A DNA stretch of 58,953 bases from contig NZ_BBYJ01000041.1 in NCBI RefSeq assembly GCF_001528665.1, positions 1 through 58,953 on the forward strand. Reading direction: 5' to 3'. Source of the stretch: Microtetraspora malaysiensis (GTDB lineage: Bacteria > Actinomycetota > Actinomycetes > Streptosporangiales > Streptosporangiaceae). Shown here one piece after another: positions 52,675-58,953 of this stretch. Within the stretch, counting starts at the first letter, position 1. Every line of letters begins with the position of its first letter. Under the pieces are notes generated by a model. It ran no database searches and was not told where the DNA came from. It saw nothing but the letters and a program-made list of their open reading frames with translations. The translations under genes and the position numbers were made by a program.

Positions 52675-53511
52675 ATGTCGACACCATCAATCCCCAGTAG
52701 CCGACTCGCCGAGCTGCTCGACTGGGATGAGACATCCTCTCGAGAGCATTTCGAGGCCATGGACAGGCTGTTCGAATCGATCTCTGATCCTGAAGAGGTC
52801 ATAGCCCTGGCTCGGGCCTGGTGGTCTGATCCTGATGAGAGGGTGCAGGCGCTCGGATTCGACCTGCTTGCGGTTCAGGCACTCAACTTCTGTTGGCACG
52901 TTCCGCCCCTGATTGAGGCGGCGGACGCCCTTCCGTTGGACAGGAAACATGAGTTCGTGCGCGAGGCCGCCGCCCATGCACTCGCCACCATCTGCGACGA
53001 CGAACGGGTCCTGTTTCCGCTCTTACGCTTCGCTGCCGACCCGGACGCGGATATCCGCTGGCAGGTGGCGCGTGGGATTCCAGTCGGCGTCGATCCGCTT
53101 CCTGAGGATGCGGTGCGGGTGCTGCTGGCGTTGATGCGTGATCCGGATGCCGAGGTGCGGGACTGGGCCACCATGAAGCTGGGCAGCCGCGCCGAAAACG
53201 ACACCAAGGAGATCCGGGACGCCTTCGTCGAGCGTCTGGACGATCCAGGCGCGAATACAGCTGGTGAGGCAGCGGTAGCACTGGCGATACGGCATGATCC
53301 CCGGGTCCTGCCCACGTTGAAGCGCGTGCTCGCCACCCCGGACGTGGGCAACCTCTACGTCGAAGCTGCGGCGGAGCTGGGTGACCCGGAACTTCTGCCA
53401 CTCCTGGAAAGGCTCAAGACCGACGGCTGGCCGGACGATGACGAGCCGCGACACCAAGCTCTTGATCAAGCTCTACAAGCATGCGCGTCGCGTCCGGCCT
53501 CGCGCGCCTGA
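52675..53511 (+). CDS. HEAT-repeat protein
   Basis: 278 residues from ATG 52675, after AAGGGAAGGAC. HEAT-like pairs: VREAAAHALATICDDERVLF, PDADIRWQVARGIPVGVDPL, DAEVRDWATMKLGSRAENDT, AGEAAVALAIRHDPRVLPTL. No enzyme motif. Similar proteins occur widely in actinomycetes as stand-alone genes, thought to be adaptors. It differs from the MerR-linked HEAT pair. Confidence 0.85.
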   Translation: MSTPSIPSSRLAELLDWDETSSREHFEAMDRLFESISDPEEVIALARAWWSDPDERVQALGFDLLAVQALNFCWHVPPLIEAADALPLDRKHEFVREAAAHALATICDDERVLFPLLRFAADPDADIRWQVARGIPVGVDPLPEDAVRVLLALMRDPDAEVRDWATMKLGSRAENDTKEIRDAFVERLDDPGANTAGEAAVALAIRHDPRVLPTLKRVLATPDVGNLYVEAAAELGDPELLPLLERLKTDGWPDDDEPRHQALDQALQACASRPASRA

Positions 53512-53836
53512 TCTCTGCGCCCGCTTGAGCGAGAAATCGGTAACCTGCTCCGGCATGTCCGCCAAACCGCATTAGCAGCTCGGATCTTGCCCGTCCCGAT
53601 CCGTTCCACCTGGACCAACGCCGCTCGGCGGTCCTCCTGGAACGGTAAGACTGCAACTAGAACGGACTCGTGACCTGCGCGGGCTCCTACCTCAGCCATT
53701 TACGGCCCGCGCCCTCCAGCTCCGCAGCATCCTGGAGCCGGAGCGCCCCCGCCGAAGGCAAAGCCTGTCTCCCTGGGCACCACTCCAGAGGTGCCGCAGG
53801 CACCACCCCGTGGCGGTACAGGTCGAACGCTTGCGG
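53512..53836. other. Gap between HEAT gene and next unknown gene
   Basis: 325 bp with lower coding signal. No ribosome site plus open frame, repeat or RNA is supported. Confidence 0.4.
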
Positions 53837-54328
53837 CTACTCGTACCAGACCCCGGTGATAGGCCCACGTTTTGTGGCGGCTCTGATGTTGTTCATTACG
53901 GCCTCGTCCAGGTCCCCGCGGATATGCAAGTAGAGGTCCGGGACGGGCAGTCCTACCGTCTGTATCCAGTCCTTGCCGTACACGTGCCCGGCCGCGATCA
54001 GTTCCTCCGCCTGGCCGGACGGGGCAAGGTGATCGTTGTAACACTGGCTGATGGTCTCGTCAGTGTCCGCCAGGACATATCTGGCCGCGTAGGCGTAGCC
54101 GTCATGCAGCCAGACGTACAACACCACGGGCCTGCACAGCATGGACTGGAACCAGCGCGTGGATCGGCGCGCGAGTTCCTGAACCGTTCCCGTCTCATCC
54201 AGTGCCCAGCTCGACGGCTGGTCAGGCAGCGTCAGCAGCTGGTTGTGTAGCCGATCGCCCTGTACTCGGTCACCGCTAAAGTGCACGCCGAAGTCGATCA
54301 GGTTGAGGGGCGCCTCGGGATCGATCAC
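53837..54328 (-). CDS. Unknown protein, possibly 5'-truncated by the attachment site
   Basis: 163 residues if it starts at GTG 54328. The frame is open further, but there it reads through repeat A and the tRNA fragment, which is not protein. Features: LNLIDFGVHFSGDRVQGDRL, MLCRPVVLYVWLHDGYAYAA, DLYLHIRGDLDEAVMNNIRA and a final GPITGVWYE. No ribosome site precedes the GTG, so the original start may have been lost when the repeat arrived. Family unknown. Confidence 0.6.
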   Translation of the reverse strand: MIDPEAPLNLIDFGVHFSGDRVQGDRLHNQLLTLPDQPSSWALDETGTVQELARRSTRWFQSMLCRPVVLYVWLHDGYAYAARYVLADTDETISQCYNDHLAPSGQAEELIAAGHVYGKDWIQTVGLPVPDLYLHIRGDLDEAVMNNIRAATKRGPITGVWYE

Positions 54329-54351
54329 AGCGGCGCTGCGCGCCGCCTCGC

Positions 54352-54470
54352 GGCTCCCAGGGTGGCTCCCAACGAGGGGAAAGAGACCGGATGATCCGGG
54401 AAAACAAGAAGGTCCCTGGAGATGTAATGCCTGCTCAGGGACCTTCTTTGTCTGGCGCGGCCGGGAGGAC
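54352..54470. repeat. Repeat A, 119 bp: tRNA terminator plus tRNA 3' tip
   Basis: Direct copy of 41595-41713 with three mismatches. Here the 18-base tRNA tip continues into a longer tRNA fragment (to 54497) and then directly into repeat B, so this is the intact module. Confidence 0.9.
54406..54448 (-). terminator. Strong hairpin after the tRNA fragment, right copy
   Basis: A 13-bp perfect stem (AAGAAGGTCCCTG with CAGGGACCTTCTT) and 17-base loop, located just beyond the tRNA 3' end on the minus strand. A typical tRNA gene terminator. Confidence 0.8.
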
Positions 54471-54497
54471 TCGAACCCCCAACCTTCTGATCCGTAG
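54453..54497 (-). other. 3' fragment of tRNA-Arg(ACG), attachment-site core
   Basis: On the minus strand these 45 bases run from the anticodon loop (CTACGGAT, anticodon ACG) through the 3' anticodon arm (CAGAAGG), variable loop, T arm (GGGGGTTCGAGTCCTCC) to an encoded CCA. The 5' half of the tRNA is absent: before CTACGG comes repeat B. This anticodon-to-end span is the usual attachment core of tyrosine integrases of actinomycete elements. The full tRNA gene is not in the window. Confidence 0.8.
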
Positions 54498-54628
54498 CAA
54501 GATCGGGGATGTCCACAGGCGTCCAGCGTTGACACAAACGCCTGCTCAGAGGCGGTATCCGGCTTCCGAGATTCCAGCGATGTCCATGGTCGTCCAGCGC
54601 TGTTGTTAGCAGCGGCGTTAGCAAGATC
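54495..54628. repeat. Repeat B, 134 bp, next to the tRNA fragment
   Basis: Direct-orientation partner of 43344-43476 (roughly 85% identical). It starts at the tRNA break and carries GCTGTTGTTAGCA near its right end. TAGCAAGATCG occurs at both its ends. The sequence style (GCTAACAACAGCGC on the minus strand) resembles DNA flanking integrase genes of integrative elements. Confidence 0.85.
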
Positions 54629-54911
54629 GATGGCACGGCTGCTCGTGAGGGTAAGGGGCGCGAACATGGCTGAGATCCTGTCTGCGGCTCGCGCCGAACT
54701 CTTTGAAGCTCCGGCGTCCTTGCGCCAAGCTAAGTTCGCAGTTTGGGCCGCCACGAACCTCGTCAGCATCGTGGTCGTCCTGGCCATCGTCTTCCCAGAA
54801 GCACACCGGGCAGATCCCATACGCACCTCTCTCAGCAAGGGTGAGGTAGCCGCAGCAAGGGCACGGATAAGGCTCGTCTGCCTTTGGTCGGTAGATGCTC
54901 ACGAAGGCCAT
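54618..54911 (-). CDS. CPCC-type cysteine-rich protein
   Basis: 97 residues from ATG 54911. The N-terminal half has the CPCC family pattern: YPCPCCGYLTLAERGAYGIC, PVCFWEDDGQDDHDADEV, RGGPNCELSLAQGRRSF. Two CxxC pairs suggest one zinc site. The last residues overlap repeat B, so the C-terminal tail may be altered. Function unknown. It begins four bases after the HAD-gene stop, so the two are cotranscribed. Confidence 0.85.
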   Translation of the reverse strand: MAFVSIYRPKADEPYPCPCCGYLTLAERGAYGICPVCFWEDDGQDDHDADEVRGGPNCELSLAQGRRSFKEFGASRRQDLSHVRAPYPHEQPCHRSC

Positions 54912-54915
54912 TCGA

Positions 54916-55565
54916 TCACCGCTCTCGGTCCAGGATCTCCATCGCCTGGAGCACGTCCGTCACGACATGATCAGCGCAGTGTTCATGCTCGGGCCAGGTG
55001 CCCCGGTCGATCCAGATGGTTCGGAGACCCGCGGCGTGTCCTCCAGCTATGTCAGCGGTGAGGTTGTCACCGATCACCCATCCGCCCTCGGCGAGAGCCA
55101 CGCCGCAGCGCTTGGCCGCGATCTCGAACAGACCAGCCTCGGGCTTGCGGATGCCCTCGGCTCCCGACAGCGCGTAGGCGTCTACAGCCTCGGCCAATCC
55201 GGTCTGCTGGATCTTCCCAAGCTGGTTGTCCGCCATGCCGTTGGTGACGATCGCGACTCGCCACCCGGACGCGCGTAGCAGAGCCAGGCCGCCCAGGACT
55301 TCGGGCCGACAGCGCACGAGGTATGGCATCTGCTTTCGGTAGCGGCTCCATAGCTCCTCAACCGGCTCGGGCAACGCGAAGTGCTCTCGGACCCTGCTGA
55401 AGAACATCTCACGGTGCGGATAACCGGCCTGGCCGAGCGCAATGAGCCAGTCGATCGCTTCGTGTCCCAATTCGTGCTCGTCTGCGAATTCCTCGCCCCA
55501 CATCCGGAATGCCTGTCCAGGTCGATGAGAGTGTTATCCAGGCCAAAGAGCGCAAGTTGTTGCAT
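54916..55565 (-). pseudogene. HAD-type hydrolase gene with a frameshift and lost nucleophile
   Basis: From ATG 55565 the frame reads MQQLALFGLDNTLIDLDR. HAD motif I is normally DLDNT; here the first Asp, the phosphate-accepting nucleophile, is Gly. Near 55512 one base is missing and the protein continues in another frame (FRMWGEEFADEHELGHEAID), then AIVTNGMADNQLGKIQ (motif II), GIRKPEAGLFEIAA (Lys, motif III) and VIGDNLTADIAGGHAAGL (motif IV) to the stop. Two independent lesions argue for a real decay rather than an error. Relatives are phosphatases of small metabolites. Confidence 0.8.
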
Positions 55566-55754
55566 ATTGGTCAATCGTAGAGATGATGCTACATAGCAAA
55601 TCAGAGGGAGTCCGCGAGAGCTGGACTACTCACTGTCAGAACGGTTCTACCTCAAGCCTGTACATGTGGTAGCTATCCGTTAATCGCACAAGACTTTTTG
55701 TGGCTCCTGTGACATTTTGGCATGGAGCAGCTCCCGGAAAGGAGTGTCCGTTTT

Positions 55755-56084
55755 ATGGGCGAAAGTGCGTGGGTTGGCCTGGCTGACGCTGTCAAGAGCG
55801 TCAGGGCTGAACTGGCTGAGGCGATGGCCGCTGGTGAGGGTGAGCGGTTGAGGTTCCATGTCGGACCGGTGGAGCTGGAGTTCGTCGTGGAGGTGCGGCG
55901 GGATGTCGAAGCCAAGGCAGGGGTGAAGGTGTGGGTGGTGGATGCTGGTGGGTCGGGGACGGTCTCACGTGGGTCGACACACACGCTGAAGGTCACCCTC
56001 AACCCGGTGGACTCCACCACCGGGCGTGCCCCCCAGGTGAATGACAGCATCGATGCTCTGCCGCCACGCCCCGGGCTTCGCTGA
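55755..56084 (+). CDS. Trypco2 (trypsin-co-occurring domain) protein
   Basis: 109 residues from ATG 55755, with AAGGAG eleven bases before; ATG 55722 is a weaker alternative. It matches the Trypco2 family: WVGLADAVKSVRAELAEAMA, then GERLRFHVGPVELEFVVEVR and a C-terminal VSRGSTHTLKVTLNP strand. Such small proteins are encoded next to trypsin-like peptidases in NTPase-centred conflict loci. The next gene, 11 bp on, is exactly such a peptidase. It may hold the peptidase inactive or be its substrate (inference). Confidence 0.88.
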   Translation: MGESAWVGLADAVKSVRAELAEAMAAGEGERLRFHVGPVELEFVVEVRRDVEAKAGVKVWVVDAGGSGTVSRGSTHTLKVTLNPVDSTTGRAPQVNDSIDALPPRPGLR

Positions 56085-56095
56085 CCGGAGTGGCC

Positions 56096-58953
56096 ATGGA
56101 CACGGGGCGGGTTGTTGATGTATCGGGTCGTACCCGCAACGGTGAGGTGTCGTTCGGGTCGGGCTACCTGATCGGCCCGGGGCTGATCTTGACTGCCGGC
56201 CACGTGGTGGTCGACCAAGATGACGCACAGCTGGAGGATCTACGGGTCCGCTTCCTGAATGACAGCAGGCCGTGGGCGTGTGAGCTGGCCTGGCCCGGTT
56301 CGAGCGGAATAGACGCCGCGGTTCTTCGTATCGTCGAGGAGGGCGCGCCTGCATGTGAGCCAGTGCGTTGGGGGCAGCTGGTGGCCACCAAGGTGGGGAT
56401 CACCTGTGAGGCGGTGGGCTTCCCGAAAGCGATGGAGCAGCCTGGCGGGTGGCGTGACACCGAGCATCTGAGCGGCGTGATCAACAGCGGGACCGGTCTG
56501 CTCGGGGGCCGGGTGGATGTGACCGCCAACTCGGCACCGCCGCGTGACGGCGCGTGGGTGGGGATGTCGGGAGCGGCGTTGTTCTGCGGCCCGTTGCTGA
56601 TCGGCGTGATCATCGAAGACCGGCCGTCGTATGAGTCCCGGAGGCTGGTCATCGAGCCGGTGACACGGCTGTGGCCCGATCCCGGCTTCGTCGAGGCTGC
56701 CGGGCAGGGCCAGGCGGTGGAAGCGGTCGGCCTGACTGCCGATTTATCCCTGCCGCCGGTTTCGTCACCGGCGTTCTTGCTTCGTGCTGACGCACATGTG
56801 GTGCGGTTCCGTTCCCGCGCCGAGGAAATGGCGAGGTTGGCTGCCTGGTGCCAAGGGCCGGGATTCGGTGTTCGGCTGCTGACCGGCCCGGGAGGGCAGG
56901 GCAAGACCCGGCTTGCTCGGGAGCTTGGGCTTCGGTTGGCGATGACGCCTGGAGAGGGCTGGGTGGTCAAGTGGTGGGAGGCCGGTGATTCGGCCACAAC
57001 CCTGGAAGGGCTGAACCACCCCACGTTGCTGGTGGTCGACTACGCCGAAACCCGTCCGGACACGGTGCAGGCATTGGTGCTGGCTGCGCTGTCGGGTTCG
57101 GTGCATGCTCCGATCCGGTTGCTGCTGCTGGCACGGAGCGCCGGGGACTGGTGGAGGAGGCTGAGCGAAGAAAGCGCCCGCCTGGAAATGGCCTTGCATG
57201 GGGCGGTGGCCGAGGAACTCAGCCCGCTGGAAGACGGCGTTGCCGGCCGCGAGGCGGCGTTCGCCGAGGCGATGACCGATCTGTCCGCCGCGCTCGCCCG
57301 GATGGGATGGGATCACACTCCATCAGGCGATGTCTCGTGGCCGGACCTACGAGCCGCGCGGTTCACCGGAGGCGGTGCGGCGTTGGCGTTACAGATGGAG
57401 GCACTGGCCAGGCTGCTGGGCGGACAGCAGGACGCGGGTCCGCCGGCGGAAGAGGTCATCTTGACCCATGAACGCCGTTATTGGCGCCAGAGCGCCAAGG
57501 AACATCGGGTGGATCTGTCGGACCGCAGTCTGCAACGCGCGGTGGCGGCAGCGGCGTTGTGCGGAGCCGACACAGAACCCGAAGCGCTCACATTGCTCGC
57601 TCAGGTGCGGGGCCTGCGAGATCAGAGCGAGGACGGCCGGATACGGATAGCACAATGGCTACAGGACCTGTATCCGCCGACGCGCCTCAGCGAGCGCCCT
57701 TTCACAACGCAACCGGCTGAGGGTGCGTTCTGGGGAGCACTGCAACCCGATCGTCTGGCTGAATATCTGATCTCGGGTGTGGTCACCGAGCTACCGTCCT
57801 TTCTGGTCGACGTGTTGGCAGTGACATCATCCGAACAGGACTATCACGCGCTGACCGTGCTATCCCGAGCATCGGTGACCGATACAGACATTGGTGAGGC
57901 GTTCCCCGGACTACTCGCCGAGATTCCCGCGCTTGCGGCCACCGCAGTACGAGTGGTTCCGCAAAGTGAGAACCCCCGACCCCTGGCAGAGGCACTCACC
58001 GGACTGATCGGCTCCGATCAACTGACTGTCGAGCTGTTGGCGGCGGTAGCCGACATGCTCCCTCACCAGACCCGTGCGCTTGCCGAATTCGCCGTTGTTC
58101 TTCAGCGCCGGCTCACCGCTCTATACGAGCAGAGGACAGGCGAAGATCCTGACACCTCTCTACCCGCCCTCGCGATGTCGTTGAACAACCTGTCGCTCCG
58201 GTTGGCTGAGGTGGGGCGCCGGGAGGAGGGCTTGGCCACGATCCGACGCGCGGTCGAAGTGTATGAGCGGCTGGCCGAGGCGAACCCGGACGCCTACCTG
58301 CCCGCCCTCGCGATGTCGTTGAACAACCTGGCGGTCCAGTTGAGTGAGGTGGGGCGCCGAGAGGAGAGCCTGGCCGCGAACCAACGCGCCGCCGAGATAC
58401 GTGAGCGGCTGGCCGAGGCGAACCCGGACGCCTACCTGCCCGACCTCGCGATGTCGTTGAACAACCTGGCGAATCGGTTGAGTGAGGTGGGGCGTCGGGA
58501 GGAGAGCCTGGCCACGATCCAACGCGCCGCCGAGATACATGAGCGGCTGGCCGAGACGAATCCGGCCGCCTACCTGCCCGACCTCGCCTCTTCGTTGAAC
58601 AACCTGTCGGTCCAGTTGGGTGAGGTGGGGCGTCGAGAGGAGAGCCTGGCCACGATCCAACGCGCCGCCGAGATACATGAGCGGCTGGCCGAGACGAATC
58701 CGGACGCCTACCTGCCCGACCTCGCCTCTTCGTTGAACAACCTGTCGGTCCAGTTGGGTGAGGTGGGGCGTCGGGGGGAGGGCCTGGTCGTGAGCCAGCG
58801 CGCCACCGAGGTGTATGAGCGGCTGGCCGAGGCCAGCCCGGACGCCTACCTACCCGACCTTGCGATGTCGTTGAACAACCTGTCGGGCGGGTTGGCTGGG
58901 GTGGGGCGTCGGGGGGAGGGCCTGGTCGTGAGCCAACGCGCCGCCGAGATACA
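56096..58953 (+). CDS. Trypsin-like peptidase / STAND NTPase / TPR protein, cut by the right edge
   Basis: 952 codons visible from ATG 56096 (ACCGGAG before it) with no stop. Residues about 15-195 are a trypsin-like peptidase with the full triad: His36 in LTAGHVV, Asp73 in GIDAAVL, Ser158 in GMSGAAL. Next is a P-loop NTPase of STAND type: Walker A GPGGQGKT (264-271), Walker B LLVVDYAE (311-318) and arginine strand RLLLLAR. A helical region follows, then, from about residue 688, 46-residue TPR-like repeats (LNNL...VGRREE). Ligand sensing by the repeats, oligomerisation on ATP, and release of the peptidase is the expected mechanism. Confidence 0.88.
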   Translation, partial: MDTGRVVDVSGRTRNGEVSFGSGYLIGPGLILTAGHVVVDQDDAQLEDLRVRFLNDSRPWACELAWPGSSGIDAAVLRIVEEGAPACEPVRWGQLVATKVGITCEAVGFPKAMEQPGGWRDTEHLSGVINSGTGLLGGRVDVTANSAPPRDGAWVGMSGAALFCGPLLIGVIIEDRPSYESRRLVIEPVTRLWPDPGFVEAAGQGQAVEAVGLTADLSLPPVSSPAFLLRADAHVVRFRSRAEEMARLAAWCQGPGFGVRLLTGPGGQGKTRLARELGLRLAMTPGEGWVVKWWEAGDSATTLEGLNHPTLLVVDYAETRPDTVQALVLAALSGSVHAPIRLLLLARSAGDWWRRLSEESARLEMALHGAVAEELSPLEDGVAGREAAFAEAMTDLSAALARMGWDHTPSGDVSWPDLRAARFTGGGAALALQMEALARLLGGQQDAGPPAEEVILTHERRYWRQSAKEHRVDLSDRSLQRAVAAAALCGADTEPEALTLLAQVRGLRDQSEDGRIRIAQWLQDLYPPTRLSERPFTTQPAEGAFWGALQPDRLAEYLISGVVTELPSFLVDVLAVTSSEQDYHALTVLSRASVTDTDIGEAFPGLLAEIPALAATAVRVVPQSENPRPLAEALTGLIGSDQLTVELLAAVADMLPHQTRALAEFAVVLQRRLTALYEQRTGEDPDTSLPALAMSLNNLSLRLAEVGRREEGLATIRRAVEVYERLAEANPDAYLPALAMSLNNLAVQLSEVGRREESLAANQRAAEIRERLAEANPDAYLPDLAMSLNNLANRLSEVGRREESLATIQRAAEIHERLAETNPAAYLPDLASSLNNLSVQLGEVGRREESLATIQRAAEIHERLAETNPDAYLPDLASSLNNLSVQLGEVGRRGEGLVVSQRATEVYERLAEASPDAYLPDLAMSLNNLSGGLAGVGRRGEGLVVSQRAAEI
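58157..58953 (+). repeat. 138-bp tandem repeats coding for TPR units
   Basis: At least 5.8 units of 138 bp (46 codons) run to the window edge; landmarks GCCTACCTGCCCG recur at 58292, 58430, 58568 and 58706. The segments starting near 58514 and 58652 are the same over more than 110 bp with one mismatch, so units have been copied recently. The array encodes the sensor end of the STAND protein. Confidence 0.9.

Noticed and set aside
41714-54351. Integrase, excisionase or replication gene in the island
   Set aside because: All frames were considered and no tyrosine or serine recombinase motif was found; the cargo is regulators, transporters and enzymes only.
53837-54838. A single 333-residue leftward protein
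   Set aside because: Its N-terminal half would be translated repeats A and B and a tRNA fragment, so only the part after 54328 is plausible.

Overview
The window is high-GC chromosomal DNA from a filamentous-type actinomycete, probably of the Streptosporangium/Nonomuraea group. I infer this from codon bias, frequent GTG/TTG starts, ATGA/GTGA gene overlaps, and families typical of that group (DUF574 methyltransferase, FBP-domain protein, CU044_5270 protein, Trypco2). About sixty genes are supported. No rRNA, CRISPR array or intact tRNA is visible.

Layout. 1-3.1 kb: an unrecognised gene cut by the left edge, a fused wreck of an ABC ATPase and a response regulator, and an F420-type nitroreductase/hemerythrin fusion divergent from a MarR regulator. 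3.2-13.9 kb: a LacI-controlled mannoside locus made of a family-5 binding protein, two permeases, two ATPases and a GH2 beta-mannosidase in one run, followed by manA. 14-15.8 kb: a fluoride-exporter operon (crcB, DUF190, crcB) behind a UTRA protein that lacks its DNA-binding half. 15.8-20.5 kb: a lipoprotein, metE, a methyltransferase and a LysR regulator that share a candidate operator. 20.6-32.9 kb: mixed metabolic and signalling genes (GDPD-like enzyme, methyltransferases, acetyltransferase, CDP-alcohol transferase, peptidase E, FBP protein, phosphotransferase, lipoprotein, Ser/Thr kinase). 33-41.5 kb: acetyltransferases, SDR/TetR pair, several gene remnants, a MerR-HEAT/HEAT pair under a classic 19-bp-spacer promoter, and an NDH2-like oxidoreductase overlapping an ECF41 (SigJ) sigma factor.

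41.6-54.6 kb looks like an accreted island. A 119-bp block (tRNA terminator plus the 3' tip of a tRNA-Arg) and a second block of about 134 bp each occur twice in direct orientation. At the right-hand copy they sit around a 45-bp tRNA-Arg(ACG) 3' fragment, the usual attachment site of tyrosine integrases. No integrase gene remains. The cargo includes an ECF sigma/CU044_5270 pair, a TetR-controlled MFS/SDR/hydrolase operon, a membrane LuxR regulator and several small unknowns.

54.6-58.95 kb: a CPCC protein, a doubly damaged HAD gene, then the most interesting locus: a Trypco2 gene followed 11 bp later by a very large trypsin-STAND NTPase-TPR protein that runs off the right edge. This has the architecture of an NTPase-centred conflict (immune-like) system. 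Gene decay is frequent: at least seven truncated or frameshifted remnants are recorded below.
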